A DNA stretch of 64,000 nt from UBA1568 sp964488025 (lineage in GTDB: Bacteria; Patescibacteriota; Minisyncoccia; Moranbacterales; UBA1568), in NCBI GenBank assembly GCA_964488025.1, contig CAZATJ010000003.1, forward strand, positions 1 to 64,000. Direction: 5' to 3'. The position numbers were made by a program, and so were the translations under genes. Positions 25,372-33,151 of the stretch are shown here, piece after piece. The stretch's first letter is position 1. Every line of letters begins with the position of its first letter. The notes below the pieces were generated by a model. It ran no database searches. It saw only the letters and a list, made by a program, of their open reading frames with translations, and was not told the DNA's origin.

Positions 25372-27258
25372 ATGCTCCCCATAAAAAACTATCAGGGTTT
25401 ATTAGTCTTCGAAAGAAAGGATAAGGTGCATCTTTTTTGGCGTTCGACCGAAAAATCCGTTCCCGGTATTTTTTCCGTGGAAAGCAACGATGGTAAGAAG
25501 TTCAAAAAACACGCTTCTTTCACGGCCCTCTTCCGTGCCGATGGCACCAAAACAATTCTCGGCAATGCTCCAGCTCTCCGCGCCAGTACTCTCGGTACCA
25601 AAACAGTTCTTTTTTTTATCGACAACAACAATCAGGGAGTCCTCGCCACCATACGACGAGGCGATTCATGGGATATCGCGGCTGAAATACCCCTGTTCCG
25701 CAGCCCGACTGTTTTCGTCAAGCTCCCAGCTAAGGCTGGGAAAAAGCCTGTTGTTATCGCTTTTTCTGCCCGTAACAGCAAGACAATCTTTCAGGCTCAT
25801 GCTTCCGACATACTGAAACATTTCCGAGATGTCGGAGATGTCCTCGAAGCGAAACGGGGCGCCTTCGATACTTCCACCCTCCTTCCGCTCTCTGCCGAAG
25901 TCATTCCTCAGGGGATACTACTTGTTTATTCAGCCAAAAATCCAGCTGGAAAATTAACAGTCGGAGCCGCTCTTTTTGATCGGGAGCATCCCAAAAAACT
26001 TCTCTGGCGGAGCGAAAGAGCTCTTTGGGAGGCGCCAGTGAAAACATCATCGGATACTACTGTACTCGGCGGCGTTTCCATCGGAAAATACTTTTTCATC
26101 TACATTCAGTCTCGAGGGAAACCCATCGAATGTTTCCCTATCGCCCGTTACTGGGAAACGATTGCCAAAAATGAGCCAAATAAGCTCGTACTGCCCCGAC
26201 GCAAGAAGGGTATACGCATACCACTCGAGCGCTCCCTGGCAAATCCGGTTCTGGAACCCATCACTAAAAATTCCTGGGAGGCGTTCGCCACGTTCAATCC
26301 GGCCGCCCTATGCCTCGATGATCGGGTACACCTTCTCTATCGTGCCCAAGGGTATGATGGACTTTCTGTCCTGGGGTATGCTTCGAGCTCCGATGGCATC
26401 CACATCGATGAGAGGCACAGTCATCCAGCATTTATTTCTTCCCGCCCCTTCGACATCAAAGAATCCACAGCCCGTAAGAGCGCTCATCCTTATGTTTCCG
26501 GAGGCGGTACTAGCGGCTGTGAAGATCCTCGCCTCGTAGCGATTGACGGCTCCATATATCTCATCTATATCGCCTTTGACGGAAACAACCCACCCGGTGT
26601 CGCCCTCTCCTATATCTCGAAAGCGAACTTTCTCGCAAAACACTGGAAATGGTCTCAACCAAGACTCATTTCACAACCCCGGCAAATTCAAAAAAACTGG
26701 GTATTGTTCCCAGAAAAAATAAACGGCAAGTATGCCATACTTCACGGCTTGAGCCCGAAAATACGAATCGAATACGTCGATGATCCGAAAAAACTCGGTC
26801 ATGGAAATCATGTCGAAAGCCTCTCTTCCCACGGTGGAGGCGGCTATATCGAATCAAAACGCCTCAATGCCTGGGATAACATTGTCCGAGGTGTCGGGGC
26901 TCCACCGCTCAAAACAAAGTATGGCTGGCTTATCTTCTATCACGGCATGGATATGCGTGATCCGGGAAAATACAAGGTCGGCGCCATGCTTCTTGACCTT
27001 GAACACCCGGAAAACATTCTCTACCGCGCCGTAGAGCCGGTACTCGAACCGGAAACGGATTATGAAAACAACGGACATAAACGGGGCGTCATCTATGTCT
27101 GCGGCGCCGTAATCAAAGGGAAGAAACTTCTCGTCTACTATGGTGCCGCCGATCGCACCTCAGCTGTCGCTTCGTCCGATCTTGAGACGTTCTTGCAAGA
27201 CCTCCTCAAAAACAAAACACCCGTTCTCCAAAAAATGAACGTCACCAAGAAATCTTAA
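25372..27258 (+). CDS. GH130-family glycoside phosphorylase-like protein with extra N-terminal domain
   Basis: 628 aa. The C-terminal part (about 285-620) is a five-bladed GH130-type propeller: NPVLEPITKNSWEAFATFNPA, CEDPRLVAIDG, GVGAPPLKTKYGWLIFYHG, then VCGAVIKGKKLLVYYGAADR. GH130 enzymes phosphorolyse or hydrolyse beta-mannosides. The first about 280 residues are a divergent propeller-like domain with repeated blades but without the catalytic motifs. Followed after 10 nt by a second GH130-like gene. The exact substrate is unknown. Confidence 0.82.
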   Translation: MLPIKNYQGLLVFERKDKVHLFWRSTEKSVPGIFSVESNDGKKFKKHASFTALFRADGTKTILGNAPALRASTLGTKTVLFFIDNNNQGVLATIRRGDSWDIAAEIPLFRSPTVFVKLPAKAGKKPVVIAFSARNSKTIFQAHASDILKHFRDVGDVLEAKRGAFDTSTLLPLSAEVIPQGILLVYSAKNPAGKLTVGAALFDREHPKKLLWRSERALWEAPVKTSSDTTVLGGVSIGKYFFIYIQSRGKPIECFPIARYWETIAKNEPNKLVLPRRKKGIRIPLERSLANPVLEPITKNSWEAFATFNPAALCLDDRVHLLYRAQGYDGLSVLGYASSSDGIHIDERHSHPAFISSRPFDIKESTARKSAHPYVSGGGTSGCEDPRLVAIDGSIYLIYIAFDGNNPPGVALSYISKANFLAKHWKWSQPRLISQPRQIQKNWVLFPEKINGKYAILHGLSPKIRIEYVDDPKKLGHGNHVESLSSHGGGGYIESKRLNAWDNIVRGVGAPPLKTKYGWLIFYHGMDMRDPGKYKVGAMLLDLEHPENILYRAVEPVLEPETDYENNGHKRGVIYVCGAVIKGKKLLVYYGAADRTSAVASSDLETFLQDLLKNKTPVLQKMNVTKKS

Positions 27259-27268
27259 TCATCACCCT

Positions 27269-29194
27269 ATGTCTTTTTTCAAGCGATCATTCGAAAATCC
27301 GATACTCGTCCCTCAGAGTGACCTGCCCTGGGAACTTGATGGCGCCTTTAATGGCTGTCCTATCCGCGAAAAAGGCAAGACTCGACTCTTTTATCGAGCC
27401 CAATCCCTGCCGCTGCTTCATGAGGATGGTCCATGGCTTTCCATCTCTTCTATCGGTCAAACAGAAAGCCAAGACGGTATCCATTTCAAGCAGCACCGAC
27501 CCTTTATCGAGCCAGAACTGCCGTGGGAACGTTTCGGGTGCGAAGATCCGCGCATTACCAAGTGCGACGGTAAATACTACCTTTTCTACACGGCACTTTC
27601 TGAATTTCCTTTCCGTGCCGAAGGTATTTCCGTGGGTCTCGCCATCACTAAAGACTTCAAACGCGTAGAAAAACATCACATCACACCTTTCAATGCTAAG
27701 GCCATGACACTTTTCCCTGAACGCATCAATGGAAAACTCTGGGCCATCCTTTCTGCCAACACTGACCGACCGCCCTCCACGATCGCACTCGCATCGTTCG
27801 ATCAAGAATCCGATCTCTGGGATACGGAACGTTGGCATACCTGGTATAAAAATCTTGAAAAACACGGTCTCGAACTGAGCCGAAACGATGAAGATCACGT
27901 CGAAATCGGGGCACCGCCTATCAAAACAAAAGAAGGCTGGCTCCTGCTCTATTCCTATATTCAGAAATACCACTCGCCGAATCCCATTTTTACCGTCGAG
28001 GCGATATTGCTCGCGCTCGATAATCCGAAAAAAATCATCGCTCGCACCAGTGCTCCACTTCTCGTTCCGGAGGAAGAATACGAATACTATGGCAAAGTAA
28101 AAGATATCGTGTTTCCGAGTGGCGCGGTCGTCCGCGGCGACACTATCTTTCTCTACTACGGCGCAGCTGATACTACCACATGCGTGGCAACAGGCAGCCT
28201 GAAAAAACTCCTCGAATCTATGCTGGAGAAGAAGGACCAGCGCCCCACCTTCAGCCGTTATCGAAAAAACCCCATTCTCGAACCTATTGCAAAACACGAT
28301 TGGGAAGCCAAAGGGGTCTTTAATCCTGCTGCCGTCGATGTCGACGGAAAAGTTCATATCCTGTATCGCGCCGTTTCAGAAGATGATACCTCGGTGTTCG
28401 GTTATGCCGAAAGCAAGAATGGTTTCAAAATTTCAAAACGACTCCCGGATCCGGTCTATATGCCACGAGCTCCCTTCGAACAGAAACAGGCTCCGGGAAA
28501 TTCCGGGGTCGAAGATCCCCGACTGACCCGTTTCGGTGACACCTACTACATGCTCTATACGGCCGTCGATGCAGTCACACCTCCACGGGTAGCCCTCACG
28601 ACTATTTCGGCTAATGATTTTCTGGCTGGACAGTTTAATGCGTTTAGTCCGCCAGTGCTCATCTCCCAACCCAATATTGATGATAAAGACGCCTGCCTTT
28701 TCCCTGAAAAAATCGGTGGGAAATATGTCATTCTCCACCGTATCCAACCCGCTATCGATATCAATTTCCTTGATAGTCTCGATTATCTCGATGGACAAAC
28801 CGAATTTCTGACTCATCAGCCTTTCATTTTCCCGCGTCGCGGGATGTGGGACAGTCGAAAAATAGGTATCAACACTATCCCTCTGCGAACTGCCAAAGGC
28901 TGGCTTATCCTGTACCACGGCGTTTCAGAATACGACGGCCACTATCGTATCGGGGCCCTCCTTCTTGATTTGGAACACCCGGAACGGGTCATTGGCCGTA
29001 GCCGTTATCCCATTTTCAGCCCCGAAACGGATTATGAACGTGTCGGCGTCGTACCCAATGTCGTTTTTCCTTGCGGCGCCATCGTACGAAAAAGAAAGCT
29101 CATCACCTATTACGGCGGAGCTGATCGCGTCATCGGTGTTGCCAGCATTGATTTACCAAAACTCTTGAAGACACTGCTTGCTGACGGAGTATAG
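27269..29194 (+). CDS. tandem two-domain GH130-like protein
   Basis: 641 aa composed of two GH130 propellers in a row (about 1-320 and 325-641). Each half has the full set: FENPILVPQ / YRKNPILEPI, CEDPRITKCDG / VEDPRLTRFGD, FPERINGK / FPEKIGGK, GAPPIKTKEGWLLLYSY / RTAKGWLILYHG and YYGAADTTT / YYGGADRVI. Known GH130 enzymes usually have one such domain. Acts probably in the cytosol (no signal peptide) on mannosides from storage or surface glycans. A terminator follows. Confidence 0.83.
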   Translation: MSFFKRSFENPILVPQSDLPWELDGAFNGCPIREKGKTRLFYRAQSLPLLHEDGPWLSISSIGQTESQDGIHFKQHRPFIEPELPWERFGCEDPRITKCDGKYYLFYTALSEFPFRAEGISVGLAITKDFKRVEKHHITPFNAKAMTLFPERINGKLWAILSANTDRPPSTIALASFDQESDLWDTERWHTWYKNLEKHGLELSRNDEDHVEIGAPPIKTKEGWLLLYSYIQKYHSPNPIFTVEAILLALDNPKKIIARTSAPLLVPEEEYEYYGKVKDIVFPSGAVVRGDTIFLYYGAADTTTCVATGSLKKLLESMLEKKDQRPTFSRYRKNPILEPIAKHDWEAKGVFNPAAVDVDGKVHILYRAVSEDDTSVFGYAESKNGFKISKRLPDPVYMPRAPFEQKQAPGNSGVEDPRLTRFGDTYYMLYTAVDAVTPPRVALTTISANDFLAGQFNAFSPPVLISQPNIDDKDACLFPEKIGGKYVILHRIQPAIDINFLDSLDYLDGQTEFLTHQPFIFPRRGMWDSRKIGINTIPLRTAKGWLILYHGVSEYDGHYRIGALLLDLEHPERVIGRSRYPIFSPETDYERVGVVPNVVFPCGAIVRKRKLITYYGGADRVIGVASIDLPKLLKTLLADGV

Positions 29195-29212
29195 AAAAGA
29201 CTAAAACAGTAA

Positions 29213-29243
29213 AAGAGGCCCCACTTCAAGGGACCTCTTTTTT
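29213..29243 (+). terminator. intrinsic terminator after the GH130 pair
   Basis: AGAGG-CCCC arms pair with GGG-CCTCT around a short loop, then TTTTTT. Confidence 0.9.
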
Positions 29244-29244
29244 G

Positions 29245-29331
29245 GTGGACCACATCCTACTCAGTTGGAACTGTATTATAGCAGAACTCTCGGCTTGGCA
29301 GGAACTCGGCATGGCTATTGAGCAGGCTCAG
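29245..29331. repeat. 87-bp direct repeat, copy A
   Basis: Matches copy B at 30285-30371 over 87 bp without gaps; I count 15 mismatches. On the minus strand it holds a perfect TATAAT with TTCCTG 18 nt upstream. On the plus strand it keeps an open frame that ends at a stop just outside. It lies 8 nt beyond the end of the deoxyribosyltransferase-like gene. Confidence 0.85.
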
Positions 29332-29339
29332 CCAACGCA

Positions 29340-29801
29340 TTAAACTAAAGATAGGTCGCCACTGATGATCTGAGGATGCATTCCAAGAATCTCTTGTTTG
29401 TAGGACAGCTCAGACGATACTGGATTTAAAATATAGATCTTCTTCTTCAAATAGAAAGCGACTCCGATTTCAATCAAAGTATTACCACCGACATAACCGT
29501 TAATACCTCTTTTTTCGTGGTTGACGACCAAAATTCCATCACACCAGTCAATTTTTTCATAATGATCATTAATAGCCCCTTCTTTCATATTCCAAATCTT
29601 GTGTCCTACTGGAAACGCATCAATACCACCATTCTGTTCAATGTATTGACCGAAATAAACTTTCTTGCCACCCCCAAATTCTTTCGGTACTTCGAGAGCA
29701 AGTTCTGGAATTTTGACTTCGTGACCTTGTTTTACTAGTTCGTCTCTAGCTGATTCCATTTCTTTATAAAATCCAATGCTACCGCAAATTGTTATTTTCA
29801 T
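29340..29801 (-). CDS. nucleoside 2-deoxyribosyltransferase-like protein
   Basis: 153 aa with a flavodoxin-like Rossmann start (MKITICGSIGFYKEME). It ends in a segment rich in small residues, GYVGGNTLIEIGVAFYLKKKIYILNP, which supplies the catalytic Glu in this superfamily (IEIG). Likely acts on nucleosides or nucleotides; many members are uncharacterised. Cotranscribed with the Nudix gene 2 nt upstream. The pair is bracketed by 87-bp direct repeats, which suggests it moved in as a unit. Confidence 0.75.
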   Translation of the reverse strand: MKITICGSIGFYKEMESARDELVKQGHEVKIPELALEVPKEFGGGKKVYFGQYIEQNGGIDAFPVGHKIWNMKEGAINDHYEKIDWCDGILVVNHEKRGINGYVGGNTLIEIGVAFYLKKKIYILNPVSSELSYKQEILGMHPQIISGDLSLV

Positions 29802-29803
29802 AA

Positions 29804-30265
29804 TTAAATAATTTTAAGTTCTTTCAACCACTCATACCAAACCGGCTCAAGCCCAGGCGATTTCTCCCAATCATCGTGGCTGATATCTCCACGAACATAC
29901 TCCTCAGTTTTGACTGCGAGTAGTAATAAATCATCTTTTTTACAAAAAATCGCCTGCTTTGTTTCGTCATTACTTCTTTTTACCTCGCCAAAGACTTCAA
30001 TCTGATAGATTTTCCAATAGTGCCAACTTCCACCTTCGCGCCTACAAATGTTTTCTTTTCGTCCCTCAGTTAAAAGTTTTATATTCTGTGCCTCCAGTCC
30101 GACCTCCTCCTCTAACTCTCTTTTTGCTGATTCTTCAAAAGAATTATCTCCATCAATATGGCCAGCTGGTGGCGCAAAACCAAATGGCGGTTTTTTCCTT
30201 TCTATAAGCAATAAACTACCCTCTCTCCAAACTAACATTCCTACACTGGTATGATCACATTTCAT
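29804..30265 (-). CDS. Nudix hydrolase
   Basis: 153 aa. The Nudix box GHIDGDNSFEESAKRELEEE plus VGL fits GX5EX7REUXEEXGU. The N-terminus (GMLVWREGSLLLIERKKPPFGFAPPAGH) is typical of the MutT-like fold. Substrate unknown. Pairing with a deoxyribosyltransferase-like gene suggests removal of abnormal nucleotides. Its upstream region is repeat copy B, which carries a TATGAT box. Confidence 0.88.
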   Translation of the reverse strand: MKCDHTSVGMLVWREGSLLLIERKKPPFGFAPPAGHIDGDNSFEESAKRELEEEVGLEAQNIKLLTEGRKENICRREGGSWHYWKIYQIEVFGEVKRSNDETKQAIFCKKDDLLLLAVKTEEYVRGDISHDDWEKSPGLEPVWYEWLKELKII

Positions 30266-30284
30266 AAGGAGACTTGATAATTTT

Positions 30285-30371
30285 GTGGACTACCTCCTAC
30301 TCAATTGGAACTCTATCATAGCAGAACTGCGGGATTGGCAGGAATTGGGGATGGCTATAGAACAGGCTCGG
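30285..30371. repeat. 87-bp direct repeat, copy B
   Basis: Partner of copy A (29245-29331), in the same orientation. On the minus strand TTCCTG, 18 nt, TATGAT lies about 50 nt before the Nudix start and could be its promoter. On the plus strand the frame VDYLLLNWNSIIAELRDW continues to a stop just past the repeat. Confidence 0.85.
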
Positions 30372-30402
30372 GCAGGGTAGCTTTCCTACTTCCTCTACCA
30401 TT

Positions 30403-31209
30403 TCAAACTCCTTTTTCATCATCAGTTTTTAGGTCCTCCTTAGCCTCCTCAACATAGTCTGCCAATTTCTTTTTCCATTTCTGTCTTGCTAAATCATACT
30501 GAGATGGTAGATAACTTTGGTTGCTATCTTTCCTTTGTTCCGGTCGATCTAAATACACACGACGATTCTGAGTATCAAGATAGATATCGGTATCCCCTTT
30601 CAATATTCTTGTGTTCGGTCCGGCGAGCACTACGGGTTCGAATCCTAAAACTTTTTGACAAATTTCACTGAGAAGTTTAACGGATTCCTTATACTTTTTA
30701 AACCAAATATCTTGGCCACCAAAAATGACTGCATCGATAGAATTGTCAGCAGAAAGCTCTTTGAGTTCATTTATTCGTTTAGATAAATCTCTCCGGAACC
30801 GATCTTGATATTTACCAGAAATGGCTTTAGGATCTTGATGGCTTAAAAAAGAGATTTGTTTCTCTGTATCTCTCTGTGTTCCCACTAATATTACACCCGT
30901 ACAGTCAATGTAGTTCTGCGAAAATTTATCTTTATCATCACAACCTGAAATGATATAGGTCTTTTTATCTGGACTCACCATTGTGTCTCTGGAGCTTTCT
31001 GGAAGCCAAAAGAAATCTACGTTCTCCCCTCGATTCATGATACGCAGCATTGCTTCTGTGGATTGACTATCTCTATCGTAAGAATCAACAATAGAAGCCA
31101 TAATAGGTCGAACACCCTCGGCAAGATGTTCATTGTGGAGAGGGTTTATTTCTTTTGCTTTTTCTCCTTCTGGTTTCTTTTTCCCTGCTTCAGAAAAGAC
31201 TTCAAACAT
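30403..31209 (-). CDS. conserved-looking cytosolic hypothetical protein
   Basis: 268 aa, no signal peptide or membrane helix. The middle (about 85-150) has TYIISGCDDKDKF, TGVILVGTQRDTEKQ and SFLSHQDPKAI. This suggests a compact alpha/beta domain distantly resembling CheD-type deamidases, but no catalytic set is certain. The C-terminus is Lys/Glu-rich. It stands alone between repeat B and the tRNA locus. I do not assign a function. Confidence 0.65.
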   Translation of the reverse strand: MFEVFSEAGKKKPEGEKAKEINPLHNEHLAEGVRPIMASIVDSYDRDSQSTEAMLRIMNRGENVDFFWLPESSRDTMVSPDKKTYIISGCDDKDKFSQNYIDCTGVILVGTQRDTEKQISFLSHQDPKAISGKYQDRFRRDLSKRINELKELSADNSIDAVIFGGQDIWFKKYKESVKLLSEICQKVLGFEPVVLAGPNTRILKGDTDIYLDTQNRRVYLDRPEQRKDSNQSYLPSQYDLARQKWKKKLADYVEEAKEDLKTDDEKGV

Positions 31210-31265
31210 AATAAATTTGATATATTACTTTTGTGGACCTGGGGAGAATCGAACTCCCGACTCAG

Positions 31266-31397
31266 TCCCGCACCTTTGGATCTTTATAAAATTTGTGGAC
31301 TTACCGGGAATCGAACCCGGAACTCAGCAATGCGAATGCTGCGTGATACCATTTTACTATAAGCCCAAATACAGACCGAAGATTCAAAGGTGCGGGA
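31266..31397 (-). mobile_element. 132-bp inverted-repeat element carrying a tRNA-Ala gene
   Basis: The ends TCCCGCACCTTTGGATCTT and, inverted, TCCCGCACCTTTGAATCTT match at 18 of 19 bases. They belong to the same family as the ends at 2765-2897 and 53756-54037. The cargo is one complete tRNA-Ala(CGC) in the same direction as the broken tRNA. No target duplication; five host bases are missing at the junction. Confidence 0.82.
31296..31366 (-). tRNA. tRNA-Ala, anticodon CGC
   Basis: A 71-nt cloverleaf: acceptor GGGCTTA/TAAGTCC with G3-U70, discriminator A73, D arm, anticodon stem CAGCA/TGCTG with loop TTCGCAT (anticodon at 31332-31334, read as CGC), and T arm CCGGG-TTCGATT-CCCGG. CCA is not encoded. 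It lies inside the inverted-repeat element that splits another tRNA-Ala gene. Confidence 0.95.
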
Positions 31398-31439
31398 CGA
31401 ATGCTGCGTAATACCACTTTACTACAGGCCCTCAAAAAA

Positions 31440-32429
31440 TCACTTCTCGCGATAGGAGGTTCTCAACTTCATTTCCCTTTCAAACCGCTCCATAGAAAGC
31501 TCGATGAGTCTGGTGAGAAGTTCCGCATAAGAAAGTCCGCTCGCCTCCCACAGCTTGGGGTACATGCTGATAGTGGTGAATCCTGGCAGGGTATTGATCT
31601 CATTGACGAGAATCTCTCCGTTTTCCTTCAGGAAAAAATCAACTCGACCCAGACCCTCACAAGAGAGAACTCGGAATGTCTGACGGGCGATTTCTCGTAT
31701 CCGTTCTGCCGTTTCTTCAGGGAGTCTGGCTGGTATTTCAATATCCGCACCATCCTGGTCAAGATATTTGGCCTCGTAGGAGTAAAAGCCTTTTTTCGGC
31801 ACCACTTCACCGAGAATAGAGGCTTGCGGATTCTCGTTTCCAAGAACAGCACACTCTATTTCCCGCCCGATGATACCTTCCTCCACCAGAACCTTTGTAT
31901 CATACAAAAAGGCATCTTTCAAGGATTTTTCATACTCTTCGGCATTCTCCACCCGGTGTACGCCCACCGACGAACCAGCATTAGCTGGTTTCACGAAGCA
32001 CGGGATGCTGATATTTCTCACAATCTCATCGAAACCCGGCACGGACTTCTTGGTCACCGTCAAAAATTTCGCCACCGGTATTCCGGCATCCCGAAGCAGA
32101 CGCTTCATGACGTCTTTATCCATCCCGACAGCCGACCCAAGCACCCCCGCTCCGACAAACGGAATACCGGCCAGTTTGAGCACCCCCTGCACGGTGCCAT
32201 CTTCGCCGAAACCGCCATGCAGTACCGGAAAGACGATATCCACCGCCTGACGTAATTCCACTATGCTTTTCTCCGTCAAAAACCCTTCCCCCTCTTTATC
32301 GAGAGGAAGAAGTACGGATTCAAATTTCTCTGGATCCAGGTTGGCGATGACGTTCTTTGCGGACTCAAGCGATACCTCATGTTCGGTCGATTTTCCGCCA
32401 AAAAGGATTCCCACTCTCAGCTTTTTCAT
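31440..32429 (-). CDS. ddl: D-alanine-D-alanine ligase
   Basis: ATP-grasp ligase making the D-Ala-D-Ala dipeptide for peptidoglycan; 329 aa. LFGGKSTEHEVSLESA at the N-terminus, HGGFGEDGTVQG, PCFVKPANAGSSVGV, the metal-binding VNEINTLPGFT and the C-terminal SYAELLTRLI are all present. It lies away from murBCG and mraY. Upstream of it on the same strand is an MTH1-like Nudix gene. Confidence 0.96.
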   Translation of the reverse strand: MKKLRVGILFGGKSTEHEVSLESAKNVIANLDPEKFESVLLPLDKEGEGFLTEKSIVELRQAVDIVFPVLHGGFGEDGTVQGVLKLAGIPFVGAGVLGSAVGMDKDVMKRLLRDAGIPVAKFLTVTKKSVPGFDEIVRNISIPCFVKPANAGSSVGVHRVENAEEYEKSLKDAFLYDTKVLVEEGIIGREIECAVLGNENPQASILGEVVPKKGFYSYEAKYLDQDGADIEIPARLPEETAERIREIARQTFRVLSCEGLGRVDFFLKENGEILVNEINTLPGFTTISMYPKLWEASGLSYAELLTRLIELSMERFEREMKLRTSYREK

Positions 32430-32448
32430 AGACGTAATCAGTTACGTA

Positions 32449-32916
32449 CTACAACTCATGCATCTCCTCGACATGGTTTTCTAACACCGAGTCACCATCG
32501 CCAAACAAAAACTTCGTCCGAAATTTCTTACCGACCAAAAAAACTGGCAGCCAGTGGATATCATCTGGCCACATCTCATCATAGGGAATGGCATCGGTCG
32601 TGAACCACTGCGGTCGCATTTCTTCGGTTTCGCTCGGTTCGCCCGTCCAGGTATCCACCCGAAAAACATGCACCTCTAAAACCTCCTCTGGCCTGGATTG
32701 AAAAACAAACTCATGGATACCAACTTTTTCCATTTCCATGATCTCGACACCACATTCCTCCTGCATCTCTCGCTTGGCCGCTTCTTCAATCGTTTCTCCA
32801 GCTTCCACTTTCCCGCCAAATCCATTCCACCGTCCCGCTCCGAAGCCTCGCTTTTTCATACCAAGCAGAATCTTCCCTTCATTCAAAACCAAGCAGAGTG
32901 TCAGTATTTTTCTCAT
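32449..32916 (-). CDS. MTH1-like Nudix hydrolase (oxidised purine nucleotide clean-up)
   Basis: 155 aa. The Nudix box is GKVEAGETIEEAAKREMQEE followed by CGV. The stretch before it, GMKKRGFGAGRWNGFGGK, is the form seen in the MTH1 (NUDT1) branch, which hydrolyses 8-oxo-dGTP and 2-hydroxy-dATP. Substrate is inferred from this resemblance. One of three Nudix genes within 6 kb. Confidence 0.87.
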   Translation of the reverse strand: MRKILTLCLVLNEGKILLGMKKRGFGAGRWNGFGGKVEAGETIEEAAKREMQEECGVEIMEMEKVGIHEFVFQSRPEEVLEVHVFRVDTWTGEPSETEEMRPQWFTTDAIPYDEMWPDDIHWLPVFLVGKKFRTKFLFGDGDSVLENHVEEMHEL

Positions 32917-32954
32917 ATTTTATAGCGCATACAAGCCTTTTTTAACTGATCCTA

Positions 32955-32984
32955 TTGTACCATAGAATAACTTCGTGCTATATT
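32955..32984 (+). promoter_or_regulatory. promoter of a candidate small RNA
   Basis: TTGTAC (32955-32960), 18 nt, TATATT (32979-32984) on the plus strand, facing a short region with no host gene on that strand. Confidence 0.55.
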
Positions 32985-32990
32985 GGTGAT

Positions 32991-33147
32991 ACGGGGCTGG
33001 GGGATTCTGAGAGGACGCTGGTATTCGCTTGAATACCACAATTACACAACAACGTTCTGTAACCTTTCTCCTCCTCCCCTTCTCCCTTTTTGCGCAATGC
33101 GCACCCACACTGGCCTTTGGTTCCCACCAAGGCCTTTTACATTTTTT
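32991..33147 (+). ncRNA. candidate small RNA of about 155 nt
   Basis: A promoter-to-terminator unit without a convincing CDS. It contains a perfect 7-bp hairpin with a 4-nt loop (GGTATTC/GAATACC, 33020-33037), a pyrimidine-rich middle and a GC palindrome (TGCGCAATGCGCA). A terminator GGCCTTTGG/CCAAGGCC with two T runs (33112-33147) ends it. The only frame crossing it starts with TTG and runs through the terminator, so coding is unlikely. Family not recognised. Confidence 0.45.
33112..33147 (+). terminator. intrinsic terminator of the candidate small RNA
   Basis: GGCCTTTGG pairs with CCAAGGCC (one bulge) around a 6-nt loop, followed by TTTT and TTTTTT. Confidence 0.75.
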
Positions 33148-33151
33148 CGAC

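Larger units (their letters stand above)
31234..31431 (-). pseudogene. tRNA-Ala gene split by an insertion in the anticodon loop
   Basis: The 5' part (31431-31398) and 3' part (31265-31234) form one tRNA. Their ends pair perfectly as a 7-bp acceptor stem, including the G3-U70 alanine identity pair and A73. The D arm, anticodon 5' strand (CAGCA) and loop start TTCG match the intact neighbour. The 3' part resumes at CTG of the anticodon stem. Exactly five bases of the expected 71 are missing. The gap is filled by a 132-bp inverted-repeat element. 9 nt from the ddl stop. Confidence 0.85.

Noticed and set aside
27287..28357. 356-codon minus-strand frame in the second GH130-like gene
   Set aside because: Antisense to a clear two-domain GH130 protein. 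It starts with no RBS and reads as a codon-usage shadow.
31266..31397. Group I or archaeal-type intron in the tRNA-Ala
   Set aside because: At 132 bp it is too short for a group I intron. Exact joining at the repeat ends gives an anticodon arm lacking five bases, and it contains a full tRNA. An insertion explains the data better.
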